Source of the DNA: Vibrio jasicida CAIM 1864 = LMG 25398
Lineage (GTDB): Bacteria; Pseudomonadota; Gammaproteobacteria; Enterobacterales; Vibrionaceae
Assembly (NCBI RefSeq): GCF_000400365.1
Contig: NZ_BAOG01000093.1
Span: 1-64,000, forward strand
Length of the DNA stretch: 64,000 nt
Direction: 5' to 3'
Part shown: piece after piece, positions 35,162 to 43,805 of the stretch
Numbering within the stretch: the stretch's first letter is position 1
Layout of the letters: each line of letters opens with the position of its first letter
The notes under the pieces: generated by a model
Database searches by the model: none
What the model was told of the DNA's origin: nothing
Seen by the model: only the letters and a program-made list of their open reading frames with translations
Program-made: the position numbers and the translations under genes

Positions 35162-35551
35162 TCAGAGTTTATTAAATTCTCTGTTTACGCGATATGCGTC
35201 GGAAGTGACATACGCTTCCATACTACGGATTTTTCCATCAAGGCGGCTAAAGTCACTTTCTAAAACACTCAACAGTTGGTCTGGGCTCTGGCCTTTCTGC
35301 CATGGTTTGCTCTTCAACGTATGCTCTTGGCGTGACTTGATATTCTCAGTATAAGTTACGGGCTGCTTTTCCAACATGAATGTCATTGCAATATAAGCCA
35401 GCAACACGAGAAAAGTACCACCAAGTAAGGCTGCCGATATCACGACGATCCGAATCAACCAAACTTCCGCACCAAAGTAGTTCGCGACTCCGGCACACAC
35501 ACCGGAGATTTTGCCATTAACAGGGTCGCGATACAGCTCTCGTTTAATCAT
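35162..35551 (-). CDS. pspC: Phage shock protein C
   Basis: The ATG at 35551 (MIKRELYRDPVNGKISGVCAG) is chosen; it overlaps the end of pspB by eight bases and gives a 129-residue protein. The PspC domain (about 1-60) carries KISGVCAGVANYFG and a membrane helix (about 35-58), followed by a charged C-terminal region. With PspB it senses inner-membrane stress and relays it to PspA/PspF. It is third in pspABC, with no pspD or pspE after it. Confidence 0.94.
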   Translation of the reverse strand: MIKRELYRDPVNGKISGVCAGVANYFGAEVWLIRIVVISAALLGGTFLVLLAYIAMTFMLEKQPVTYTENIKSRQEHTLKSKPWQKGQSPDQLLSVLESDFSRLDGKIRSMEAYVTSDAYRVNREFNKL

Positions 35552-35777
35552 ACTTTCGTCTCCACGTTGGGGATTCTGCATCTAAGATACGCTCCAATGT
35601 TTCAACGCGAGATTGCATCGCCTCCGCTTTTTCAGACAGTACCTGAAGACGCTCTAGATCTTGGCCCGACAGTGCACTATCTGCTTTGCGTTTGCTGCGA
35701 TAGTGTAAGAAGAGCCATAGTGGAGCGACAAAGATTAAAAAGACAATCAATGGTCCAGTAATAATAAATGTCGACAT
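35544..35777 (-). CDS. pspB: Phage shock protein B
   Basis: The 77-residue protein has an N-terminal membrane helix (about 6-25, GPLIVFLIFVAPLWLFLHY), a basic stop YRSKRK and a coiled-coil C-terminus (LERLQVLSEKAEAMQSRVET). Length and layout match PspB. It is 14 bases downstream of pspA. Confidence 0.95.
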   Translation of the reverse strand: MSTFIITGPLIVFLIFVAPLWLFLHYRSKRKADSALSGQDLERLQVLSEKAEAMQSRVETLERILDAESPTWRRKYD

Positions 35778-35791
35778 GAATGGCTCCTTTC

Positions 35792-36463
35792 TTATTTATC
35801 ATTCGATGACATCTGTTCTTTCAGTTTTGCCAACTCTTTTTCAATTTCATCTTGTGCTTGCAGCTCTGCAAACTCTTGGTCTAACGATTTAGCATTACCA
35901 GTCTTTGCGTAAAGATCCGCTTCTGCTTCCATCTCATCAATTTTACGAGAGTATTGTTCAAACTTTGCCATCGCTTCGTTTGTACGACCTGCGTGCAATT
36001 GTTTTTGAACATCACGTCGGTTAGAAGCCGTTTGGTTACGAATCGCAAGCGCTTGTTGCTTCGCTCGAGTTTCTGTAATTTTGGCTTCCAACTTACCGAT
36101 TTCACCTGTCAATTTTTCGATGGTTTCTTCAACGAGTGTTTGCTCAGTGTGAAGGCCTTTAATTACGTGCTCAAGTTTCTGCTTTTCAATCAAAGCGGCA
36201 CGCGCTAAATCTTCACGCTCTTTTACTAGTGCAAGGCTCGCTTTTTGGCCCCACTCAGTAATTTGCTCTTCTAGTGCTTCCACTTTGCGAGCCAACTCTT
36301 TTTTGTCTGCAATCGCTTTAGCCGAGTTGGTACGCACTTCAACAAGTGTGTCTTCCATTTCTTGAATGATAAGACGGATCATTTTTTCAGGATCTTCCGC
36401 CTTGTCTAGCAATGCACTGATGTTTGAGTTAACGATATCTGCAAAACGAGAAAAAATACCCAT
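35792..36463 (-). CDS. pspA: Phage shock protein A
   Basis: The 223-residue protein is an almost wholly helical coiled coil of the PspA/IM30 family. It begins with the amphipathic membrane-binding helix MGIFSRFADIVNSNISALLD and continues with EDPEKMIRLIIQEMEDTLVEV. PspA holds PspF inactive and, under stress, polymerises on the inner membrane to protect the proton-motive force. Transcription comes from the sigma-54 promoter at 36535-36552. GAGGAGTTCCGTT precedes the ATG. Confidence 0.96.
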   Translation of the reverse strand: MGIFSRFADIVNSNISALLDKAEDPEKMIRLIIQEMEDTLVEVRTNSAKAIADKKELARKVEALEEQITEWGQKASLALVKEREDLARAALIEKQKLEHVIKGLHTEQTLVEETIEKLTGEIGKLEAKITETRAKQQALAIRNQTASNRRDVQKQLHAGRTNEAMAKFEQYSRKIDEMEAEADLYAKTGNAKSLDQEFAELQAQDEIEKELAKLKEQMSSNDK

Positions 36464-36534
36464 AACGGAACTCCTCTTTCTTCCTATTTAAACTCGACAA
36501 GGTGGTCATTTACCTTGTGTCTCCCTTTACCTAT

Positions 36535-36552
36535 ATCAAGTAGCATGCCAAC
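36535..36552 (-). promoter_or_regulatory. Candidate sigma-54 promoter of pspA
   Basis: On the minus strand TTGGCATGCTACTTGAT matches the -24 element (TGGCA) and most of the -12 element (TTGA in place of TTGC). It lies about 70 bases before pspA, where the E. coli pspA promoter is found. The -12 GC is not conserved, so it may be a weak or strictly activator-dependent promoter. Confidence 0.6.
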
Positions 36553-36696
36553 TTTATTTTCCTTTACTAAACAACGAGTTAATCATTTTGTTGTTGTAGC
36601 ACACTGATATGCTATGATGTTTTTTACCAACAGTTGGTAAATTTCACCAACTTCAATACTGTAAATCATGGTCAGATAAAAAATAAGAAGGACTTT

Positions 36697-37707
36697 ATGA
36701 AGCAGAACCTAATCGGTGAATCACCCGCCTTTCTCTCTGTGTTAGATAAAGTATCACAAATCGCGCCGATTGAACGACCGGTCCTCATAATCGGAGAACG
36801 AGGCACAGGTAAAGAACTCATAGCACAACGTTTACACTATTTATCAAGACGTTGGGATAAGCCACTGCTTTCTCTAAACTGTGCGACATTAAGCGAAGGC
36901 TTGATTGATTCTGAACTTTTTGGCCATGAATCTGGTTCATTTACTGGTTCGAAAGGGAAACACAAGGGACGCTTTGAGCGGGCTGAAGGGGGCACGCTTT
37001 TCCTCGATGAACTCGCGACAGCCCCGCTTTTGGTACAAGAAAAACTATTGCGAGTAATCGAATACGGCGAGTATGAGCGTGTAGGCGGCCATACCGCATT
37101 AACTGCAGACGTTCGTTTGGTTTGTGCTACCAACGCTGACCTTCCACAATTGGCAGAGCGCGGTGATTTTCGCGCGGACTTGCTCGACCGACTGGCCTTT
37201 GATGTGATCATGTTGCCACCCTTGCGAGAACGCAAAGAAGACATTCTTTCTCTCGCCGAGCACTACGCCATAAAAATGTGTCGTGAATTGCAACTGGAGT
37301 ACTTTGTTGGCTTTACAGAAGAAGCACAACAGTCTCTATTAGATTACGCTTGGCCTGGTAATGTGCGTGAACTCAAGAACGTAATAGAGCGAGCTATTTA
37401 TCGCCACGGACTCAATGCCGATCCAATCGAGTACTTGGTGTTTAATCCATTTGAAACCGGTTGGGAAAACGCACTTGGTCATTCTGCAGAGCAAGGAGAG
37501 CAGGAAACGGAGCAACCTCATGTTGGTCCAACAATTAACTTCCCGCTGGATTATAAGCAGTGGCAAGAAGAACAAGACATCACTCTTCTTAACCGCGCAT
37601 TAGAAGAGGCCAAATTTAATCAACGACAAGCAGCGGACTTACTTGGACTCAGTTACCATCAACTTAGGGGGATGGTAAGAAAATACGGATTGGTTGGACA
37701 AAGCTAA
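36697..37707 (+). CDS. pspF: PspF, sigma-54 activator of psp genes
   Basis: The ATG at 36697 (MKQNLIGESPAF) fits the family better than the longer frame; AAGAAGGAC precedes it. The 336-residue protein has no receiver domain. It starts directly with the AAA+ module: Walker A GERGTGKE at 33-40, Walker B GGTLFLDELATAP, R-finger FRADLLDRLAFDV. A C-terminal Fis-like helix-turn-helix (FNQRQAADLLGLSYHQLRGM) binds DNA. The usual GAFTGA loop is GSFTGS at 80-85 (36934-36951), a variant discussed in the findings. It is divergent from pspABC and lies upstream of sapA, the conserved gene order. Confidence 0.94.
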   Translation: MKQNLIGESPAFLSVLDKVSQIAPIERPVLIIGERGTGKELIAQRLHYLSRRWDKPLLSLNCATLSEGLIDSELFGHESGSFTGSKGKHKGRFERAEGGTLFLDELATAPLLVQEKLLRVIEYGEYERVGGHTALTADVRLVCATNADLPQLAERGDFRADLLDRLAFDVIMLPPLRERKEDILSLAEHYAIKMCRELQLEYFVGFTEEAQQSLLDYAWPGNVRELKNVIERAIYRHGLNADPIEYLVFNPFETGWENALGHSAEQGEQETEQPHVGPTINFPLDYKQWQEEQDITLLNRALEEAKFNQRQAADLLGLSYHQLRGMVRKYGLVGQS

Positions 37708-38014
37708 GTCTTTGACGTGAATGGCATCATCCTTAAATCGCTCACTATACTAAAACACAGCCCCCTTTATCGAAGTAGGGGATTTGAGCGGAACTTCATG
37801 ACGACTGGAATAATACATAGTAGCGAGCACTCAAGAGGCAAATTTGGTCATTATCAGTAAATGATGCGGTAATTTGATCTAACACCCTGCGACTCAACGA
37901 TTTTGTATTTGGAGCGAGTTAGCAAAGGTGATAAATTAGCGGGATCATTTTCGCTTGTCACTCTTCGCCTTCAACCGCATAGAAACAAGCAAGATCCAAT
38001 GACCATTTCATATT
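37708..38014. other. pspF-sapA intergenic region
   Basis: This 307-base stretch carries no frame with a ribosome-binding site. A weak CCCC/GGGG pairing around 37761-37781 lacks a T tract. The promoter of the sap operon should lie here, but no clear boxes stand out. Confidence 0.5.
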
Positions 38015-39634
38015 ATGAAAGCTTTTATCAAACTATCGCTGAGCCTTATCGGGATTAGCTTACTCACCGCTTGTGGTGACGAAATCGATCACAATGATAT
38101 TCGTGAGAATGGATTTGTGTTTTGTGGGCAGGGTAAGCCAACCACGTTTAACCCTCAGCTCATTGACAGCGGCATCACTGCCGAAGCACTTAGCCCTCAG
38201 CTATACGATACGCTGCTTACACTCGATCCTAAATCTCACCAACCAGTTGCAAACCTTGCAGAAAAGTGGTCTGTAAATGAGGAAGGTACGGAATACACCT
38301 TTAACTTAAAGCAGGACGTGCAATTTCAAAAAACTCCTTGGTTCTCCCCTTCTCGTCCATTTAATGCACAAGATGTGGTATTCAGCTTTAAGCGAATCAT
38401 TGATGTAGACCATCCGTTTCACGACGTCGGTGGTGGTTTTTATCCATGGTTTGCAGGTTTAGACTTCCAAAATCTCGTGCAAGATGTGATTGCTCTTGAT
38501 GACCACACCGTTAAGTTTGTTCTCTCTCAACCTAACTTTGCCTTTTTAGCCAATATTGCCACCAGTCACGCCGTGCTGCTGTCAGCAGAATATGGGCAAC
38601 AACTTGCGGCCAAAGACGAAAAAGAACAAATTGACTTGTTACCTATCGGTACCGGTCCTTACCAGTTAAAAGAATACCAAGTGAATGATTTGATTCGTTT
38701 AGAGCGTCACCCTAAATACTGGAAAACGCCGGCGAAAATGGAACAGGTCGTGTTTGATATTTCACATCGTGGTACTGGCACGTTGGCAAAACTATTACGC
38801 AATGAATGTGATGTACTTGCTTCGCCAATCTCTAGCCAAATTCCAATCATACAAGAAACCGAGCACCTTGAATTAACCGCAACGCCTGCTAATAACGTCT
38901 CTTTTATCGCGATTAATACTGGTCATCCGGCACTGAAAGATGCACGAGTTCGTCAAGCTCTCAACCTTGCTATCAACCGCCAAAATATCCTTGATTCCGT
39001 ATATTACGGCACGGGTACTCAAGCTTATACACTACTGCCGCCGAACTCATGGGCATACCAGAAAGACAGCGTGAAGATCCGTTATGATCGTAATTACGCA
39101 TTGGCGTTGCTGCGAGAAGCTGGGTATGAGAAAGGTCTGCAATTAACCATGTGGGTGCCGCTAGAACCTAGAGCCTTCAATCCAAGTCCACGTAAAACCG
39201 CGGAGTTGATTCAGGCGAACTTTGCTGATATCGGCGTCGAAGTACGACTACTAACCGATGATCGCTTTGAACGGACTCAGCTCGAAAACATCAATAATGT
39301 TGACTTACTGCTAACAGGTTGGATTGGTGATACGGGCGATCCTGATAACTTCTTCCGCCCTCTGCTTTCTTGTGAATCTGAACGTGTTGGCCTTAACGTT
39401 TCCATGTGGTGTAACGACGACTTCGATTTCTTGTTGGATCTGGCATTAGAAACCGAGCAACAACGTTATCGTTTAAACTTGTATCGCCAAGCGCAGAATA
39501 TTCTCAATGAAGAGTTTCCTGTCATTCCATTAGCTCACGGCGTTCAATTCCGTGTGCACGATAAATCGTTGAAAGGCTTTAAATCGAGCCCTTTCAATGC
39601 ACAACCTTTTGATAAAGTTGAGAGAGTTCATTAA
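38015..39634 (+). CDS. sapA: SapA-type peptide-binding protein of ABC transporter
   Basis: The 539-residue protein belongs to the SBP_bac_5 (DppA/OppA) family. It begins with a lipoprotein-like signal, MKAFIKLSLSLIGISLLTACGDE, with lipobox LTAC at residues 17-20. The mature part has LSPQLYDTLLTLDPKS, EKWSVNEEGTEYTFNLKQDV and RVRQALNLAINRQNILDSVYYG, the classic family motifs. In enteric bacteria SapA binds antimicrobial peptides and haem, and SapBCDF is also linked to putrescine export. Its stop overlaps the sapB start (TAATG). The five sap genes form one operon. Confidence 0.9.
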   Translation: MKAFIKLSLSLIGISLLTACGDEIDHNDIRENGFVFCGQGKPTTFNPQLIDSGITAEALSPQLYDTLLTLDPKSHQPVANLAEKWSVNEEGTEYTFNLKQDVQFQKTPWFSPSRPFNAQDVVFSFKRIIDVDHPFHDVGGGFYPWFAGLDFQNLVQDVIALDDHTVKFVLSQPNFAFLANIATSHAVLLSAEYGQQLAAKDEKEQIDLLPIGTGPYQLKEYQVNDLIRLERHPKYWKTPAKMEQVVFDISHRGTGTLAKLLRNECDVLASPISSQIPIIQETEHLELTATPANNVSFIAINTGHPALKDARVRQALNLAINRQNILDSVYYGTGTQAYTLLPPNSWAYQKDSVKIRYDRNYALALLREAGYEKGLQLTMWVPLEPRAFNPSPRKTAELIQANFADIGVEVRLLTDDRFERTQLENINNVDLLLTGWIGDTGDPDNFFRPLLSCESERVGLNVSMWCNDDFDFLLDLALETEQQRYRLNLYRQAQNILNEEFPVIPLAHGVQFRVHDKSLKGFKSSPFNAQPFDKVERVH

Positions 39635-40596
39635 TGTTTTGGTACGCCGTAAGACGTCTTAATCTCTTTGTCATCACTTTGATGATCCTCACTTTAGTGG
39701 GCTTCTCTTTGCTACGTCTTGATCCGACATCACACTGGGCAAACGTGGAGTTTTGGTCAGGCTGGCAAAGCTACCTTGTTGAGCTTTCACATCTTAATTT
39801 TGGTATCAGTAAGAATGGGAACCCAATCTATGCTGAGCTCGCGGTCGTATTCCCTGCGACGTTAGAGTTGTGTTTCTTCGCCTTCGTTGTTTCACTATTA
39901 ATTGGTATTCCTTTGGGGACCGTAGCAGGCATGAAACAAGGCAAGTGGCTAGACACCAGCATCTCATTTGTCTCTATGTCAGGGTATTCGGCGCCAATCT
40001 TCTGGGTTGCCCTGATGCTGATTATGGTCTTCTCCCTGCAATACCACGTATTCCCTGTGGCGGGTCGTTATGACTTACTTTACGAAATTGACCACGTAAC
40101 AGGCTTTGCAATTATTGATGCCTTTATGGCCAAAGGTGAATACCGTGCTCACGCGTTACAAAGCGTGATTGAGCATATGATCCTGCCTTGTTTGGTTCTC
40201 GCATTGACACCAACAACACAAGTCATTGGTTTGATGCGTGCATCAGTGGCAGAAGTGATGAGTCAAAACTACATTCGCGCCGCACGAATCAAAGGTTTAT
40301 CCAACCGTGAGATCGTCACTCAACACGTTCTTCGGAATGCGATTCCGCCTATCATCCCAAAAGTTGGTGTTCAGCTTTCGAGCATGATTACCTTGGCGAT
40401 CATCACAGAATCCATCTTTAACTGGCCGGGCATTGGACGTTGGTTATTGGATGCACTTGCAAATCAAGATTACGCTTCCATCCAAGCAGGTGTCATGGTG
40501 TTAGCGACGCTTGTTTTAACCGCCAATATCCTATCGGATCTGATTGGTGCCATGATTAACCCTCTGGTGAGAAAGGAATGGTATGCTAACAAATAA
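39634..40596 (+). CDS. sapB: SapB permease
   Basis: The 320-residue membrane protein has six helices and the DppB/OppB-type permease domain. The EAA loop is EVMSQNYIRAARIKGLSNREIV (positions about 210-231; key residues Y, R, A, K, G, L), followed by HVLRNAIPPIIPKVGVQ. The N-terminal helix MFWYAVRRLNLFVITLMIL is typical. It forms the channel with SapC. Its end overlaps sapC by 14 bases. Confidence 0.92.
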   Translation: MFWYAVRRLNLFVITLMILTLVGFSLLRLDPTSHWANVEFWSGWQSYLVELSHLNFGISKNGNPIYAELAVVFPATLELCFFAFVVSLLIGIPLGTVAGMKQGKWLDTSISFVSMSGYSAPIFWVALMLIMVFSLQYHVFPVAGRYDLLYEIDHVTGFAIIDAFMAKGEYRAHALQSVIEHMILPCLVLALTPTTQVIGLMRASVAEVMSQNYIRAARIKGLSNREIVTQHVLRNAIPPIIPKVGVQLSSMITLAIITESIFNWPGIGRWLLDALANQDYASIQAGVMVLATLVLTANILSDLIGAMINPLVRKEWYANK

Positions 40597-41470
40597 CGTT
40601 TATCAGGAAGAGCGCATTCCAACCCAGTTTGAACGATTCTGGCGCAGTTACCGCGCAAACAGTTTGGCAATGTTTGGTCTTTGGTGCCTTGGCTTTATTG
40701 TCTTAATCACCATATTGGCCCCTATTTTAGCGCCTTACGATCCACAAGCTCAATCTGGCGAATTGTTAGTGCCGCCTTCGTGGGCGCCAGCCGGAACCGT
40801 CGATTACTTTTTAGGAACTGACGACCTAGGTCGCGATATCTTATCTCGTTTAATTATGGGCTCTCAGCTCACCTTTGGTGCTGCCGTAGCAATTACTGCT
40901 ATTGCCGCATTCATCGGCTGTATTATTGGTGTGTTAGCGGGTATGACCAAAGGTCTGTTATCCAGTACGCTTAACCACTTGCTCGACACAGTCATGTCCA
41001 TTCCATCATTACTGCTGGCGATTATCTTTGTGGCGTTTTTGGGCTTTGGTGAGTTCAATATCCTTTTGGCGATCTGTCTGGCTTTAATTCCACGCTTTAT
41101 CCGCTCGGTTTACATCGCCGTGCACACCGAAGTCGAAAAAGACTACATCATGGCTGCCCGTTTGGATGGCGCTAACGACTTCTACTTGCTTTGGAACTCG
41201 ATTCTACCGAACGTATTAACAGTCATCGCTGCAGAAATAACCCTGGCACTCTCGGTCGCCATTCTAGATATCACTGCGCTTGGTTTCCTAGGTTTAGGCG
41301 CACAAGCACCAAGTACGGAATGGGGTGCGATCTTGGGTGACTCTGTTGAACTGATATACATCGCACCTTGGACCGTTACCTTACCGGGTCTGACCATTAT
41401 GTTTACCGTTGTTGTTCTAAACTTAGTGGGTGAAGGTGTACGCCAAGCCCTCAATGCGGGGATCGAATAA
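40583..41470 (+). CDS. sapC: SapC permease
   Basis: The 295-residue DppC/OppC-type permease has the N-terminal segment RFWRSYRANSLAMFGLWCLG, the LAPILAPYDPQAQ region, DYFLGTDDLGRDILSRLIMG, and an EAA loop in EKDYIMAARLDGANDFYLLW. Six membrane helices are predicted. It pairs with SapB. The stop overlaps the sapD ATG by one base. Confidence 0.92.
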   Translation: MLTNNVYQEERIPTQFERFWRSYRANSLAMFGLWCLGFIVLITILAPILAPYDPQAQSGELLVPPSWAPAGTVDYFLGTDDLGRDILSRLIMGSQLTFGAAVAITAIAAFIGCIIGVLAGMTKGLLSSTLNHLLDTVMSIPSLLLAIIFVAFLGFGEFNILLAICLALIPRFIRSVYIAVHTEVEKDYIMAARLDGANDFYLLWNSILPNVLTVIAAEITLALSVAILDITALGFLGLGAQAPSTEWGAILGDSVELIYIAPWTVTLPGLTIMFTVVVLNLVGEGVRQALNAGIE

Positions 41471-42465
41471 TGCCATTATTAGATATTCGACATTTAACCA
41501 TTGAAATTGAAACACCATCGGGCTTAGTCAAAGCCGTTGATCGCATGAGCATTACCTTGAATGAAGGTGAAATTCGTGGTCTGGTTGGTGAATCTGGTTC
41601 CGGTAAGAGTTTGGTTGCAAAGGCTATCGTGGGTGTTTGTAAAGACAACTGGAAAGTGACCGCAGACCGAATGCGTCTTGGCAATATTGATCTGCTTCAG
41701 CTAACGCCAAAAGAGCGCCGTCGTGTGATTGCACGTGACATTGCGATGATTTTCCAAGAGCCATCGACTTGTTTGGATCCGTCGGAAGAAGTCGGAAGAC
41801 AGTTAATTGAATCCATCCCTTCTCGATCGTTTGAAGGTAAATGGTGGGAGCGCTTCAAGTGGCGCAGGAAACAAGCAGTTGCCCTACTCCATAAAGTGGG
41901 TATCAAAGATCACCGTCGTTTGATGGGCAGTTATCCTTATGAGTTGACCGATGGTGAATGTCAAAAAGTCATGATTGCGATGGCGATTGCAACCAAGCCA
42001 AAAATCTTGATTGCTGATGAGCCAACCAACGATCTAGACCCGATTACTCAATCTCAAATTCTGCGTTTGCTGAGTCGCATGAACCAACTCAACAACACAA
42101 CGATTGTGCTGATTGGTCACGACTTAACCACTATTACTCAGTGGGCAAATCGCATTACGGTAATGTACTGTGGGCAGTCCGTTGAATCGGCTGATACAGA
42201 AAAGTTGGTCGCCGCTCCCAAGCACCCTTATACTGCGGCACTGCTTAAAGCCATGCCTGACTTTAACGACTGGATTCCGCACAAGCAAAAGCTGCAATCT
42301 CTACCGGGTTCTATCCCTCCACTTCAGCATCTGCCGATCGGTTGTCGCTTAGGACCTCGTTGCCCTTATGCTCAGAGGCAATGCGTCGAAATTCCACATA
42401 CTAAACGTATCAAAAACCATAAATTTAGCTGTCACTTCCCACTGAATACGGAGAAACATTCATGA
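41470..42465 (+). CDS. sapD: SapD ATP-binding protein
   Basis: The 331-residue ABC ATPase has Walker A GESGSGKS, Q-loop FQEPSTCLDP, a signature region YELTDGECQKVMIAMAIA, in which the usual LSGG reads LTDG as in SapD proteins, and Walker B ILIADEPTNDLD. The oligopeptide-type C-terminal extension with a cysteine cluster (CRLGPRCPYAQRQC...C) is present. In E. coli SapD also supports Trk potassium uptake. It overlaps sapF by four bases. Confidence 0.92.
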   Translation: MPLLDIRHLTIEIETPSGLVKAVDRMSITLNEGEIRGLVGESGSGKSLVAKAIVGVCKDNWKVTADRMRLGNIDLLQLTPKERRRVIARDIAMIFQEPSTCLDPSEEVGRQLIESIPSRSFEGKWWERFKWRRKQAVALLHKVGIKDHRRLMGSYPYELTDGECQKVMIAMAIATKPKILIADEPTNDLDPITQSQILRLLSRMNQLNNTTIVLIGHDLTTITQWANRITVMYCGQSVESADTEKLVAAPKHPYTAALLKAMPDFNDWIPHKQKLQSLPGSIPPLQHLPIGCRLGPRCPYAQRQCVEIPHTKRIKNHKFSCHFPLNTEKHS

Positions 42466-43244
42466 GTGCGTTGCTTGAAGTCGATAACCTATCGAAACAG
42501 TTCGTCACGCGCTCTGGTCTGTTTAAACGCACAGTCAAAGAAGCAGTTAAGCCGGTGAGCTTTTCCTTAGAGCCTGGACAAACTATCGGCTTTATTGGTC
42601 AAAATGGCTCTGGCAAGTCAACGTTAGCGCGCATGCTTGCTGGCGTTGTCGAACCAAGCTCTGGGGAGATTCGCGTTAATGGTGAGCGCTTAGAACACAA
42701 AGACTATTCGACGCGTTGTAAGCTGATCCGCATGATTTTTCAAGATCCAAATACCTCATTGAATCCGCGCATTCAGATTGGTCGAATCTTGGAAGGTCCG
42801 TTAAAGCGAAACACGAACATGCCACCAGACGCACGCATGAAACGTGTAAAAGAAACCTTACTTCGTGTGGGTTTGCTTCCGGAGCATGCTTACTTCTATC
42901 CTCAAATGCTAGCAGCAGGTCAGAAACAGCGTGTGTGTCTTGCTCGTGCTTTGATTCTACAACCTTCCATCATTGTTGCCGATGAGGCATTAAACGGTTT
43001 AGACATGGCGATGCGCTCGCAAATCATTAATCTCTTCCTAGAATTACAAGAAGAGATGGGCTTGTCTTTCGTTTACGTATCACAGCATATTGGCATAGTG
43101 AAGCACATTACTGATAAGGTCATGGTTATGCACGAAGGTGAAGTAGTAGAATTTGGTGAAACCAATCAAGTACTCACCAACCCAGAGCATGCGATTACCC
43201 AGCGTCTGGTGGAAAGCCACTTCTATAAAGCTCCAACTCACTAA
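42462..43244 (+). CDS. sapF: SapF ATP-binding protein
   Basis: The 260-residue ABC ATPase has Walker A GQNGSGKST, Q-loop FQDPNTSLNP, an LSGGQ-position sequence of MLAAGQKQRVCLARAL, and Walker B IIVADEALNGLD with the glutamate shifted as seen in SapF (DEAL). Switch H is in VSQHIGIVKHI. It is the last gene of sapABCDF and is followed by a terminator. Confidence 0.92.
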   Translation: MSALLEVDNLSKQFVTRSGLFKRTVKEAVKPVSFSLEPGQTIGFIGQNGSGKSTLARMLAGVVEPSSGEIRVNGERLEHKDYSTRCKLIRMIFQDPNTSLNPRIQIGRILEGPLKRNTNMPPDARMKRVKETLLRVGLLPEHAYFYPQMLAAGQKQRVCLARALILQPSIIVADEALNGLDMAMRSQIINLFLELQEEMGLSFVYVSQHIGIVKHITDKVMVMHEGEVVEFGETNQVLTNPEHAITQRLVESHFYKAPTH

Positions 43245-43279
43245 AAGTCGACAAACACTGACAGTGATCAAAAAACAAA

Positions 43280-43304
43280 AAAGCCTGCTATCACAGCAGG
43301 CTTT
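43280..43304. terminator. Bidirectional terminator between sapF and the DUF2750 gene
   Basis: AAAGCCTGCT (43280-43289), loop ATCAC, AGCAGGCTTT (43295-43304), with A-rich DNA upstream. Best as terminator on the minus strand (a run of T follows), moderate on the plus. Confidence 0.85.
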
Positions 43305-43338
43305 AACGTATCTATACAGTTGAACATAAACGCGTCAA

Positions 43339-43728
43339 TTAACGACGGCTCTCTTGTTTACGAAGCTCAAAATCAAACTCATCAGGAAACAGCACGACGC
43401 CTTCTTCATTTTGGTTTGGGAACACCACAACAGACAGTTCGTCATCTTCTAGACCCGATGTCCAGCGACTGTGCCATTTGTTCAGCGAGATCGCTTCTGG
43501 CTCGCACTCTTCCCAATCACCCGTTGCCCATTGCTGTGCGAATTCTTCATTTGGCCATACTGGAACACAATCGTCGTCTTCGGTGTTCAGCATCACACAG
43601 CCGTGTTCATCCTTTAGAATCCACACTTTACGGTTTGCGACAATCTCTTTCACACAGTATTTCAAACGCTGCTCTTCATTGTAGCGGTTGATGGTATCCA
43701 TCTGCTCTTGGGTTAATGCTTCGGACAT
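43339..43728 (-). CDS. DUF2750-type small acidic cytoplasmic protein
   Basis: The ATG at 43728 (MSEALTQEQMDTINRYN) has AGGAGACGAGAA before it; the longer frame adds twelve residues from the next hairpin. The 129-residue protein is acidic. It has the pattern VKEIVANRKVWILKDEHGCVML then VPVWPNEEFAQQWATGDWEECEPEAISL (key residues W, PVWP and W), ending FPDEFDFELRKQ. This agrees with the DUF2750 family. No function is known. No enzyme motif, signal or membrane segment is seen. Confidence 0.75.
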   Translation of the reverse strand: MSEALTQEQMDTINRYNEEQRLKYCVKEIVANRKVWILKDEHGCVMLNTEDDDCVPVWPNEEFAQQWATGDWEECEPEAISLNKWHSRWTSGLEDDELSVVVFPNQNEEGVVLFPDEFDFELRKQESRR

Positions 43729-43750
43729 TTCTCGTCTCCTATTTTCCCAT

Positions 43751-43780
43751 AGAAAAATGCCCACCTATAGGCGGGCATTT
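43751..43780 (-). terminator. Terminator after ppaC
   Basis: AAATGCCC (43755 onward) pairs with GGGCATTT (ending 43780), with further partial pairing inside; TTTTTC follows on the minus strand. It lies 25 bases after the pyrophosphatase stop. Confidence 0.85.
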
Positions 43781-43805
43781 AAAGTATACGTTGGTAATAA
43801 TGAAA

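Noticed and set aside
37761..37781. CCCC/GGGG pairing downstream of pspF
   Set aside because: Short stem, no T tract and poor inner pairing; not a convincing terminator.
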